A stretch of DNA of 64,000 nt from Leptospiraceae bacterium (GTDB lineage Bacteria; Spirochaetota; Leptospiria; Leptospirales; Leptospiraceae): NCBI GenBank assembly GCA_022402465.1, contig JAKRSH010000022.1, positions 62,001 to 126,000 of the forward strand, written 5' to 3'. Below the pieces are notes generated by a model, which saw only the letters and a list, made by a program, of their open reading frames with translations, made no database searches and had not been told where the DNA came from. Shown piece after piece: positions 9,885-17,765 of this stretch (its first letter is position 1; every line of letters starts with the position of its first letter). The position numbers were made by a program, and so were the translations under genes.

Positions 9885-10630
9885 TCTGTGGACTCCGTAT
9901 TTTGTAATTTTACTAGAAGTTCTTCTGAATTCACTTTTAAAACTCGCTCTAATTCATGAACTAAGATTAACATTACTTTGAGTTTTGCTTTACTACTATC
10001 TTCGGCTGCGACTGTAATCCAAGGAGCATATGGCTGGTCTGTCAATACTCTGTATGATTTAAAAATTGATTCATACTTCTTATAATTCTTAACCTGATCT
10101 TTATCTTCTTTAGTAACTTCCCAGGTCTTACCTTGTTTTTCTGCAGATTTTAATCTTTTCTCTAATTCCTTTTTTTTAAGGTCTAAAAAAAATTTAATAA
10201 ACACAACTCCATCATCGGAAAGAGTTTTTTCTAAATTTAAGATGGAGGTTTGCGCTTCGAGAAGTTTTTCTTTATTGAATTTTTTATCACGAAAGCCCTT
10301 AGTAATTCTATGGTAATAGGACTTTAATAAAAAGAGAGCATGGCCTTTTGCAGGAAAATGTTGCCAGTATTTATAAAGAAAAGGATAATGATCATCAAAA
10401 TAATCCGTGTCAATGGGAGAATAAACCTTATAGCGTTTAGGATCCATTCTATATGTGATAGATTTTAAAATTTGTCCCTTACCTGTTTGAGCCCAACCTT
10501 CTAAAATTACATAAAAAGAAATACTCTGTAAATTAGCCTCATTCTGAAGCAAGTACAATCTCTCCTGGAGATTTTCTTCTGAGATATCTATATTATTCAT
10601 ATAATTTAAAATAGGCGATAAATATACCAC
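9881..10630 (-). CDS. PPK2-like protein with degenerate catalytic motifs
   Basis: The protein clearly aligns with PPK2: VILEGWAQTGKG (residues 41-52) in place of GWDAAGKG, RMDPKRYKVYSP, YWQHFPAKGHALFLLKSYYHRI in place of FWRRIPEKGVMGIFDRSWYGRI. The Walker A Asp is Ala, and the Walker B Asp-Arg is Leu-Lys, so catalysis is unlikely. It precedes the intact PPK2 and overlaps it by 4 bases, in the same order as the two domains of fused PPK2 enzymes. The start may be GTG at 10630, with GGGAGG three bases upstream inside the previous gene, or ATG at 10600. Confidence 0.88.
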   Translation of the reverse strand: MVYLSPILNYMNNIDISEENLQERLYLLQNEANLQSISFYVILEGWAQTGKGQILKSITYRMDPKRYKVYSPIDTDYFDDHYPFLYKYWQHFPAKGHALFLLKSYYHRITKGFRDKKFNKEKLLEAQTSILNLEKTLSDDGVVFIKFFLDLKKKELEKRLKSAEKQGKTWEVTKEDKDQVKNYKKYESIFKSYRVLTDQPYAPWITVAAEDSSKAKLKVMLILVHELERVLKVNSEELLVKLQNTESTE

Positions 10631-11157
10631 CTACCTCCCTGTTTTCTAAAAATTGGATTTGCTAAATCACCTTCTAATTCTTGGTTAGCTTCAAAGAGTA
10701 TATCAAGTTCACATTCATCTTTCGAATCAAAATAATAATCAATACGTATTCCTTTAGAAAGAATTAAAATGTCTCTAACGGACCATGAGGAATCATTTTT
10801 CTTTTTTTGTCTTAGCTTGGTGGTTGAATAAAAATAAATTTCAAAGTAATTGTCAACTTCTCCAAAGCTATTTACAAATTCTTCCTTAGTCCACTGTGCT
10901 TTAAGATCTACCCAGATTCCTTGCTTAGGATGAATATCATTTGAAATTTCTAATAAATTTTTATTAAGGACAGCTTGCACCATTTTTTGAAAAAGGGCCT
11001 CGATTTCCTGCTTATCAGTTTCTTGAGCCTTCCCGTAGACAGTTCCTTTCGAAACATTCAAGGGACCATCCAACTCAGGTAAAGTTTGGCAGGTAAAAAT
11101 AATTAAAAGAAATAAGCTTCCTAAGAAGATAGTAAAATAGGTTCGTTTTGGCTGCAT
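10606..11157 (-). CDS. Small lipoprotein, NTF2-like fold suspected
   Basis: The 183-residue protein opens with a lipoprotein signal (TYFTIFLGSLFLLIIFTC) and a probable lipidated Cys at residue 23. The mature part (EIEALFQKMVQAVLNKNLLEISNDIHPKQGIWVDL ... YFEIYFYST ... GGRWYIYRLF) has the helix-then-curved-sheet pattern of NTF2/SnoaL-like domains; that fold is my guess. Its 3' end overlaps the degenerate PPK2 by 25 bases if the GTG start is used. It follows the TPR gene after 9 bases, so all four genes are probably one operon. Confidence 0.75.
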   Translation of the reverse strand: MQPKRTYFTIFLGSLFLLIIFTCQTLPELDGPLNVSKGTVYGKAQETDKQEIEALFQKMVQAVLNKNLLEISNDIHPKQGIWVDLKAQWTKEEFVNSFGEVDNYFEIYFYSTTKLRQKKKNDSSWSVRDILILSKGIRIDYYFDSKDECELDILFEANQELEGDLANPIFRKQGGRWYIYRLF

Positions 11158-11166
11158 GCTAAGATG

Positions 11167-12714
11167 CTATTCTAGAATTTTAGAGAGCATAGTGTCAAAT
11201 TCATTGCCGTTTATAAATACAAATTTTTCAGAATGTTGGCTAGCAAATTTTCTTCCACCTTCTGTAAGTTCAAAATTACCAATCAAGTATCCAACATTGG
11301 CGGAGGCTTTTTCCATTTCATTGATCATTTCGCGCAGAAAAACATCAGAAATTTTGGAATCTCGCCATTTTCTAAAACGAAATAAAGCTCTGAGTTCTTT
11401 GTTTTCCTTACTCAAGCCTGTGTAATTGACTCCATCCCCTTCTGGATTTGGTAATTCTCTGGATACGCGGAAATTAAGTCCAAGTATCATTCTGACACAG
11501 GCGTTCTTATAATTGGTTCCCTGTAAGGAAAGATATTTCTCGAATCTGTCAACTCCTACTTGGTCCAATTTTTTGATTATTTTATTGCCCCCCTCATCAA
11601 CCATACCACGTATATTAAAGGGAGCAGATGTTCTCATTCCTGATAATTCAAAATAACGAGTATTGGGAAATAATGCATGATATAATTTATTTACTTCGGC
11701 TTCTATATCATACTCGTCTTTTAATGATTCAATAGTTCCTTGTTTATTTTCTAATTTATATTTAAGATTTGCCAAACTTATTACTTCAATTTCGTTAGGA
11801 CGAAAGCTTTCCGCTTCAATTAAATATTCGGAAGCTTCTTCATATTTTCCTTCATGAACACAAAGTAATGAAAAATGAATATCAGATTCTATCGTTTCTG
11901 ATGGCCAATCATTTAGCTTAGCCATTTCCATGCAGAGTCGAGCATACTTGATCGCCTCAGAATAATTTTTCACTTTTACATTAACAGCCATTACAAATTG
12001 AAAAAGTGTAAATCTGAGATATTCATCATCAAGTTTATCAATTACTTCATCTGCAATTTTCAATGCTGCATCAAATTTTGCATCGTTTGCAAGGGAGATA
12101 GCATAAAGAAATCCAGCCACAGTTGTATTTTCCATCTTATAGGCTTTTTCAAAAAGAAATCTTTCACCATTCTTTTCTAAGGTTCCTTCAACTACTCCCT
12201 TTGCAGTAAAAAAAGAAGGAAATTGAATATTCTTAGCATTCAATCTAGAAAAAAATTGATCTGCGATTTTAAATTCTTTCTGCCCTAGTGCCATGAAGCC
12301 AAGACGAATGCATGCAGTTGGATTATTTGGTTCAATTTCTAAGGTACTTAAATATTGAAAGAAAGCTTCTTCACTCATGTCTTTATCGTAGTAGATATCC
12401 GCAACTCGATTGGAAATCTGTACTGGGTTCATATCTTTTTCAAATCTTCCGATTTGAAGAATTTTTTCTAAATGAACCGCTTCATTTAAAAAATCTCCTT
12501 CTAAGGAATAAATTTTAGCAAGTACTAAGTGCCCGCGGCTATCTCCTGGTGATAGATCCAAGCGGTCTCGTATCATAGCTCGCGCGTCCAGAAAATTACC
12601 ACTGGCTGCTAAGGATAAAGCTTTACCGTAGATATCCCTTTGGTTTTGGATAAGAAAACTTCCTACCAATCCTAAGATGATAACCCCAGTTCCTATAAGT
12701 ATGATGAACATCAT
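11167..12714 (-). CDS. Membrane-anchored TPR protein with Mrr-like C-terminal domain
   Basis: It has an N-terminal transmembrane anchor (MMFIILIGTGVIILGLVGSFLI), then helical repeats of TPR type from about 30 to 320 (FLDARAMIRDRLDLSPGDSRGHLVLAKIYSLEGDF; NNPTACIRLGFMALGQKEFKIADQFF). The last 130 residues resemble the Mrr_cat restriction-endonuclease-like fold: ALFRFRKWRDSKISDVFLREMINEMEKA, then VGYLIGNFELTEGGRKFASQHSEKFVFINGNEF. The usual QxK catalytic motif reads RFR here, so nuclease activity is doubtful. It leads the operon with the NTF2-like lipoprotein and the two PPK2 genes. Confidence 0.78.
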   Translation of the reverse strand: MMFIILIGTGVIILGLVGSFLIQNQRDIYGKALSLAASGNFLDARAMIRDRLDLSPGDSRGHLVLAKIYSLEGDFLNEAVHLEKILQIGRFEKDMNPVQISNRVADIYYDKDMSEEAFFQYLSTLEIEPNNPTACIRLGFMALGQKEFKIADQFFSRLNAKNIQFPSFFTAKGVVEGTLEKNGERFLFEKAYKMENTTVAGFLYAISLANDAKFDAALKIADEVIDKLDDEYLRFTLFQFVMAVNVKVKNYSEAIKYARLCMEMAKLNDWPSETIESDIHFSLLCVHEGKYEEASEYLIEAESFRPNEIEVISLANLKYKLENKQGTIESLKDEYDIEAEVNKLYHALFPNTRYFELSGMRTSAPFNIRGMVDEGGNKIIKKLDQVGVDRFEKYLSLQGTNYKNACVRMILGLNFRVSRELPNPEGDGVNYTGLSKENKELRALFRFRKWRDSKISDVFLREMINEMEKASANVGYLIGNFELTEGGRKFASQHSEKFVFINGNEFDTMLSKILE

Positions 12715-12764
12715 GATTTAATCATTTGATTTAATCCCCTCCCATTTTAATCTGACTTCAGATT

Positions 12765-13301
12765 ATGGGCAGCATTAACGCATTTTCATACGCCTATCGC
12801 TTCTGGAAGCGGGATAGTTTCTATTCCCTTTTTACTGGACTATTTTCTACCGGGATCTTTTTCTTTCTGATCCATTCTCTCAGAATCCAAATCAATGCCT
12901 CTGGCGTCATATCCTTTTCTAGTATCGAAGGATTAAGGAATTCTCCCCATCTCCTTTTTTATGCAACCATCTTTTCTCTCTCTTTCTTATCTTTAGGAGC
13001 CATCTTTCCAAGAATCGCTGATTTCGGAGTAATGATGGCTGTGGGAGGCAATTCTTGGGTTTGCGTTCAGATTCACGTTCTACTTTTAGTACTGCTTATC
13101 ACACCAGGATTCGTATTCGGAAATATCTTGCAGTTCCTACTTATTTCAGATTCAATTGCTCCTCTGAGCTATTATAATTTAGTGGCAATAGAGATTACTG
13201 CTATTCTCTCTGGAATCTCTTGCATTCTCTTGTTTGGAGTTCCAAGCGCACTTCTTACCACACTCAGAGATCCTTACTCAAGCATCCGGAGAATGAAATA
13301 A
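12765..13301 (+). CDS. Minimal FtsX-like ABC transporter permease
   Basis: This 178-residue protein has four predicted membrane spans (about 20-40, 62-82, 100-130, 145-168). The segment [32 protein letters not shown] matches the loop in FtsX/MacB permeases (usually lR.eigilrAlGas) that contacts the ATPase, and [10 protein letters not shown] matches the usual end. The large extracytoplasmic domain between span 1 and span 2 is reduced to about 20 residues. Its stop overlaps the ATPase start (TAATG), so the pair forms one transporter. The substrate is unknown. Confidence 0.8.
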   Translation: MGSINAFSYAYRFWKRDSFYSLFTGLFSTGIFFFLIHSLRIQINASGVISFSSIEGLRNSPHLLFYATIFSLSFLSLGAIFPRIADFGVMMAVGGNSWVCVQIHVLLLVLLITPGFVFGNILQFLLISDSIAPLSYYNLVAIEITAILSGISCILLFGVPSALLTTLRDPYSSIRRMK

Positions 13302-13969
13302 TGATGCTCAAGGTAAATAATCTGACTAAGCAGTATAAAGATTTCAAAGCAGTCAATTCTATTAGCTTCGATGTCAATGCAGGAGATTATGTTGCTATCA
13401 TAGGACCAAGTGGTTCTGGTAAGACAACACTATTGTCGCTTTTAACAGGACTCATTTCTCCAAGCAGTGGGGAGATTCTCTATGATAATAAGAAACTCTC
13501 TCATTTATCAAGATCAGCTCTCGCAAAATTAAGAGCCAGAGATCTGGGAATGATATTTCAATTTAGTGAACTTGTTCCCAATCTTACCATAGAAGAAAAT
13601 ATCCTTTTGCCAGTCATCTTTACTCGTAAATTTTCGGAAGAGGAATACCACAGAAAATGCGAATTCCTTTTAGAAAGATTGGATATGAAAGATATCCGTC
13701 ACGCTCTTCCCCGTGAACTTTCGGGTGGTCAAATTCAAAAAGCTGCCATTGCAAGATCCCTAATCAATGATCCACCTATCCTTGTTGCGGATGAACCTTC
13801 CGGTGATTTAGATCCTGAGAATAGCAATCTTGTGCAGATGCTTTTTATGGATTATAATAAAATGGGATTAACAATTCTCTTGGTAACCCATGATATGAAT
13901 TTGGCCTTTGATGCAAAAACTATTTATGAAATGAAGAATGGATCTTTTAACCAAGTGATTAAATCTTAG
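13301..13969 (+). CDS. ABC transporter ATP-binding protein (LolD/MacB type)
   Basis: The track opens at 13220, but the true start is the ATG at 13301 (or 13304), which overlaps the permease stop as TAATG. The resulting protein has about 222 residues. Motifs are complete: Walker [12 protein letters not shown]-loop [11 protein letters not shown], signature [15 protein letters not shown], Walker [13 protein letters not shown], and switch HD. The short core and the partner permease place it in the LolD/MacB/FtsE-like group that drives lipoprotein release or mechanotransmission rather than import. Confidence 0.93.
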   Translation: MMLKVNNLTKQYKDFKAVNSISFDVNAGDYVAIIGPSGSGKTTLLSLLTGLISPSSGEILYDNKKLSHLSRSALAKLRARDLGMIFQFSELVPNLTIEENILLPVIFTRKFSEEEYHRKCEFLLERLDMKDIRHALPRELSGGQIQKAAIARSLINDPPILVADEPSGDLDPENSNLVQMLFMDYNKMGLTILLVTHDMNLAFDAKTIYEMKNGSFNQVIKS

Positions 13970-13974
13970 TAAAT

Positions 13975-14874
13975 ATGAAGTTTTTAGGTTTAGATATAGG
14001 CGCAGGTTCCATTAAAGCAGGTATCGTAGATGAGTTTGGATTTGTAGAAGATGAATCTATTAAGATTACTCATTCCAGAATGGAGAACTCTGATTTCCAA
14101 GAAGCATTAAAGACAATCATAACACCCTATCTATCCAAGTATGAATTATCTGGAATAGGCCTTGGTTCACCAGGTCCTATAGATATTGCAAATGGAATTA
14201 TTTTTTCATCTGCAAATCTTCCCAAGGTTGATAAGTTTCAGATCAAACGAATTTTAAATGATTTTACTAAAATGGAAATCGAATTCAATAATGATGCCAA
14301 CTGTGCCTCATTAGGTGAATACTATTTCGGTGAAGGCAAAGGCTCTTCCAACCTCTTCGTTTTTACTCTTGGAACAGGACTAGGAGGCGGATGGGTATGG
14401 AATGGCAAATTGTTCAATGGCTTTGAAGGCAATGGAATGGAAGTTGGACATACAACCATTATACGTGGAGGTGCCTTGTGTGGCTGTGGCAATCTGGGTT
14501 GTGCAGAAAGCTATTTCAGTTCAAAGGGATTACTTGCAAGATACAAAGATGCTTCACTTAGCAGTCTTCCAACTGTCAAAGATTTCTTTGAACAGGTGAG
14601 AATTGGAGATGAAAATGCCAAAGAGATCCTAAACTTTGGGGTTGAAGTTCTTGCTGAGGCCACAAGAAATATTGTGAATCTTTTAAATGTAGACACAGTC
14701 GTTTATGTTGGCGGACTTTCCCAATCTTGGGATTTGTTTGGTGATAATTTGGAGAAAAGCATACGTGCAAAAGTTTTTCCAGTTTTGCGGGATCGTCTTC
14801 AAATCAAAAAAGGTAAGAACCAAGCAATTTTAGGAGCTGTGAGTTTAATTTTGGAGAAAAGGAATCATGGATGA
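13975..14874 (+). CDS. ROK-family sugar kinase (glucokinase-like)
   Basis: Phosphorylates a sugar, likely glucose. Visible are the N-terminal ATP-binding motif LGLDIGAGSIKAGIVD, GIGLGSPGPID, the catalytic-region NNDANCASLGEY, GTGLGGGWVWNGKLFNG, and the ROK zinc site GHTTIIRGGALCGCGNLGCAESYFS with three close cysteines. The length of 299 is standard. It starts 5 bases after the ABC ATPase and its end overlaps the HIT gene by 8 bases. It is a kinase, not a ROK repressor, because there is no N-terminal helix-turn-helix. The exact substrate cannot be read from motifs. Confidence 0.92.
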   Translation: MKFLGLDIGAGSIKAGIVDEFGFVEDESIKITHSRMENSDFQEALKTIITPYLSKYELSGIGLGSPGPIDIANGIIFSSANLPKVDKFQIKRILNDFTKMEIEFNNDANCASLGEYYFGEGKGSSNLFVFTLGTGLGGGWVWNGKLFNGFEGNGMEVGHTTIIRGGALCGCGNLGCAESYFSSKGLLARYKDASLSSLPTVKDFFEQVRIGDENAKEILNFGVEVLAEATRNIVNLLNVDTVVYVGGLSQSWDLFGDNLEKSIRAKVFPVLRDRLQIKKGKNQAILGAVSLILEKRNHG

Positions 14875-15211
14875 TTGTTTATTCTGTAAGATAGCTAATA
14901 AAAAAATTCCTGCTAAAATAGAATACGAAGATGAGGAAATCCTGGGTTTTCATGATATTGATCCCCAAGCCCCTGTGCATTTGATCTTCATTCCCAAAAA
15001 ACATATTGTTTCCTTGGACCAAGTTCAAATTTCTGATACCAATTTAATTGGGAAGTTACTTTTTCAAATGGCGGAAACAGCAAGAAAACTAAAAATCAGT
15101 GAGGCTGGTTATCGTGTTGTCAACAATATAGGCACTGATGGTGGACAGACAGTATTTCATATTCATTTTCATTTACTTGCAGGTAGAAAACTAAAATGGC
15201 CCCCAGGATAG
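14867..15211 (+). CDS. HIT-family nucleotide hydrolase (Hint-like)
   Basis: A small histidine-triad protein of 114 residues. It begins with the typical CLFCKIANKKIPAKIEYEDEEILGFHDIDPQAPVHLIFIPKKHI and ends with the triad HIHFHLLAGRKLKWPPG (His-x-His-x-His). Hint proteins act as purine-nucleoside phosphoramidases; the physiological substrate is usually unknown. The CxxC at residues 5-8 is often zinc-binding in bacterial members. It overlaps the ROK gene by 8 bases and precedes the UPF0104 protein by 9, so all belong to one transcript. Confidence 0.95.
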   Translation: MDDCLFCKIANKKIPAKIEYEDEEILGFHDIDPQAPVHLIFIPKKHIVSLDQVQISDTNLIGKLLFQMAETARKLKISEAGYRVVNNIGTDGGQTVFHIHFHLLAGRKLKWPPG

Positions 15212-15220
15212 AACTATAAT

Positions 15221-16198
15221 ATGAAAAATAAAAAATTACTCTTATCTCTTTTTATCTCAGCGATTGCTATAGGATTTTTATTATTTAAATTTGATCTCAA
15301 TGAATTTGCAAAAGTCCAAGAACGTTGGAATCCTCTTTTTCTGATACCAGTGCTTATTTGGAATATTTTAGCAATGATTCCATTCTCACTAAGATGGTAC
15401 TACCTTCTTGATAGAAAGTTAGAAATTAAGAAGTCTATGCTATCTGCATTTCTAGGTGTGGGAGCGAATATGGTTCTTCCTGCTCGCGGTGGGGATATTC
15501 TTAGGCTTTACTATTGCAAGAACAATTCTGATATTCACTATGCAACATTAGTTTCTCAATTATTTATTGAAAAAGTTTTAGATTTGATTATTGTACTTTT
15601 GATAGGAGCAGGTAGTTTTCTACTACTCGGTTTAGGAGATGGCAATTCGAGTCCTACAGGAATTTTTATCTCTGGATTAGTAGTTCTAGGTGTGCTCTTC
15701 CTTTTAGTTTTGATACGGTTCGCCAATTCCTTTTTAATTCGAATGGGAAGAATGGTATTTTCATGGATAGGTAAAGAAGAGATATTTATAAAAAGTCTAG
15801 AGCCGCACCTAGAAGCATTGAAGAATTTTCTAACCTTACGCAAGTTATTGATACCTGTGGCAATAACAGTCCCTACCTGGCTCGCTGGTTATGCAGTAAC
15901 ATATATGTTTGAATCGTATTTGATCGGCATTCCATTAGAATACACCAGTATCTTATTTATCGTTTTTTGTGGAGCTATGGGAGTTGCTGTTCCCTCTGCA
16001 CCTTCTGGCCTAGGCGTCTTCCATGCATCCATAGTATCTGGTTTTGTTTTGCTAGGTCTGAGAAGTGAGGATGGTTTTGTCTTCGCAACAGCAGTTCACT
16101 TGTTGCAATTTATTATCTTATCTTTACTTGGGTACTTGGCTTATTTAATTTGGATGGTTGAAAAAAAGGGAGAATCAAAAGAAAAGAACCGGAGTTGA
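15221..16198 (+). CDS. UPF0104/LPG-synthase-TM-like integral membrane protein
   Basis: A 325-residue polytopic protein with about eight membrane spans, of the AglD/MprF-transmembrane family. Typical motifs are FLGVGANMVLPARGGDILRLYYCK and GAMGVAVPSAPSGLGVFHASIVSGFVLLG. Members are flippase-like lipid transporters or TM domains of aminoacyl-PG synthases; the soluble synthase half is absent here, so a stand-alone membrane role is expected. Its last codons run into the convergent tRNA-Asp gene: the TGA stop at 16196-16198 lies within the tRNA acceptor stem. Confidence 0.9.
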   Translation: MKNKKLLLSLFISAIAIGFLLFKFDLNEFAKVQERWNPLFLIPVLIWNILAMIPFSLRWYYLLDRKLEIKKSMLSAFLGVGANMVLPARGGDILRLYYCKNNSDIHYATLVSQLFIEKVLDLIIVLLIGAGSFLLLGLGDGNSSPTGIFISGLVVLGVLFLLVLIRFANSFLIRMGRMVFSWIGKEEIFIKSLEPHLEALKNFLTLRKLLIPVAITVPTWLAGYAVTYMFESYLIGIPLEYTSILFIVFCGAMGVAVPSAPSGLGVFHASIVSGFVLLGLRSEDGFVFATAVHLLQFIILSLLGYLAYLIWMVEKKGESKEKNRS

Positions 16199-16263
16199 CG
16201 GGGTTCGAACCCGCGACATTCTGCGTGACAGGCAGATACTCTAACCAGCTGAGCTACAACTCC
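16190..16263 (-). tRNA. tRNA-Asp (anticodon GTC)
   Basis: The reverse complement folds into a standard cloverleaf. The acceptor stem is GGAGTTG/CAACTCC, the D arm starts GCTC AGCTGGTTA, the anticodon stem-loop is TCTGC CTGTCAC GCAGA with anticodon GTC, and the T arm is GCGGG TTCGAAC CCCGT. The discriminator is G, as expected for aspartate. The CCA end is not encoded (the next bases are GTT). It overlaps the 3' end of the plus-strand membrane protein gene by 9 bases. Confidence 0.97.
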
Positions 16264-16276
16264 TTGTTCTTTAGCT

Positions 16277-16304
16277 ACGATAATTTTGGAGCCTGCTCTG
16301 TCAA
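16277..16304 (-). promoter_or_regulatory. Probable promoter of tRNA-Asp
   Basis: On the minus strand TTGACA (16304-16299) is followed after 16 bases by TATCGT (16282-16277). The tRNA begins 13 bases further on at 16263. The spacing and the perfect -35 fit a housekeeping sigma-70 promoter; the -10 has 4 of 6 consensus bases. Confidence 0.5.
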
Positions 16305-16374
16305 AGAAATTTTATAATTTTTGTAGAGAAGCTTGCATTTCTAAAGAAATAAGATAAAATGAAAATATAGATCG

Positions 16375-17049
16375 ATGATTGTTCAAGAAAAAAAAGCAAA
16401 AGACCTTATACAAGAAAGGATCTTCACACTATCCAATTTCATTTCACTATCGCGTGTTGCCTTGGTGCCACCATTTTTAATTTATTCTAAAGAATACGCA
16501 AGCAATCCTAGTTTTGATTCCTTTTTCTATCCTGCTTTAATCAGTGTTATAGCAGTCCTAACCGATTATCTTGATGGTAAGATTGCAAGAATTCTGAATC
16601 AAGAAACTGTATTGGGCAGATATCTAGATCCTATCTGTGATAAGATAGTTACTATCTCAGCACTTGGAATCTGTGTTGTTTATTTTTATTTTCCTATTTG
16701 GATTTTGATTCTGTATAGCATAAGAGAATTCCTAGGTCTTTGGTTTGGAGGCTACCTCTATTTCAAACGAGGTTTGCAAGGTAAACCAAATTATTGGGGG
16801 AAGCTGGGAGTTGGGATTGTTGCAGTCTCCGTTATTTGGTATATGTCTATTCCCATATTGGTAACAATTCCCAAGCTTCCTATGTTCTTTTTTCACCCAG
16901 AATGGAGCGCATATAGTTTACTAGTTGTATTGGCCTTGGGTGTGCTTGGTTATTTCAGAAGATATTGGACTATAGTTTTTCACCCAGAAAAATTAGTCAT
17001 TGATCCCAATGACCAATTTCAAAAGAAAAAGTATGAAATAATCGAATAA
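16375..17049 (+). CDS. CDP-alcohol phosphatidyltransferase (PgsA-like)
   Basis: A membrane enzyme of phospholipid synthesis, 224 residues. The family motif DG..AR....G..D...D is seen as DYLDGKIARILNQETVLGRYLDPICDK near residues 62-88. Several hydrophobic spans flank it. The most common product in this family is phosphatidylglycerol phosphate, but the alcohol substrate cannot be read from the motif. It stands alone between the tRNA (opposite strand) and a convergent lipoprotein, and no strong Shine-Dalgarno is seen before the ATG. Confidence 0.9.
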   Translation: MIVQEKKAKDLIQERIFTLSNFISLSRVALVPPFLIYSKEYASNPSFDSFFYPALISVIAVLTDYLDGKIARILNQETVLGRYLDPICDKIVTISALGICVVYFYFPIWILILYSIREFLGLWFGGYLYFKRGLQGKPNYWGKLGVGIVAVSVIWYMSIPILVTIPKLPMFFFHPEWSAYSLLVVLALGVLGYFRRYWTIVFHPEKLVIDPNDQFQKKKYEIIE

Positions 17050-17062
17050 TGAATGCCTTCTA

Positions 17063-17707
17063 TTATTTTTTCTTTTTAAAATATTTCTCTTTGATTTCTT
17101 CTCTAGTTAATGTCTTACTCAAATGAATTTGATAAAATACTTTTAATTTGGTTATAATAGGTTTTTCCTCAGAGGACTCATGTTTAAATTTCCAACGAGT
17201 TAAATCATTTTGTATGATCTTTGCTATGTCGTTGATACGAGGAACTCTTCTATCAAAATTTATAACTTCAATAGACCCTGTATTTGAATTTAAAGTTATA
17301 TATAATATTCCCTCATCCTCTAAATTTACTAAATCATAGCCATGGATCTCTTCACGAGTGAGATCATCTGCACCTGGATCTGGAATTCTTCTTATGAATT
17401 TTGAGCCACGAATTTGTCGAACTAAGTATTGGTTGGCAGAAAGTATTACTCGAAAGTATTCTAAACTATCTTTGGAAGCTAGCTGAAAAAAAACGGGCTG
17501 TAACTTTGAGTTCTGGATTTCTTCTCCATTTTCATCGAGAACTTTTTCTCCATCCACAGGTGGTGGTAAAATCTCATCCTCAGTCGGATTAGGAATCGTA
17601 TTTTGTGAATTTAGATCGGATTGAGGTTCACCTGATGGAAGAGTTTTACAATCAATAGAAAAGCTAAGAACTGCAATCGATAGGATGACTTGGATAATTT
17701 TTACCAT
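17063..17707 (-). CDS. Lipoprotein with TonB-C-like C-terminal region
   Basis: The ORF is listed from 17755, but the ATG at 17707 opens the signal KIIQVILSIAVLSFSIDC, with a likely lipidated Cys at residue 18. A Pro/Glu-rich linker follows. The C-terminal 100 residues (LYITLNSNTGSIEVINFDRRVPRINDIAKIIQNDLTRWKFKH ... ITKLKVFYQIHLS) follow the strand-helix-strand pattern of TonB-C/AgmX domains. That assignment is weak and by eye. It is convergent with the phosphatidyltransferase. The mgtE gene ends 10 bases before the track start, so it may be read from the mgtE transcript. Confidence 0.72.
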   Translation of the reverse strand: MVKIIQVILSIAVLSFSIDCKTLPSGEPQSDLNSQNTIPNPTEDEILPPPVDGEKVLDENGEEIQNSKLQPVFFQLASKDSLEYFRVILSANQYLVRQIRGSKFIRRIPDPGADDLTREEIHGYDLVNLEDEGILYITLNSNTGSIEVINFDRRVPRINDIAKIIQNDLTRWKFKHESSEEKPIITKLKVFYQIHLSKTLTREEIKEKYFKKKK

Positions 17708-17765
17708 ACATTCCAATCTTTGAGACTCTAAGCATACTTTCAAGAAAGAATTCAAACTAGGAATC

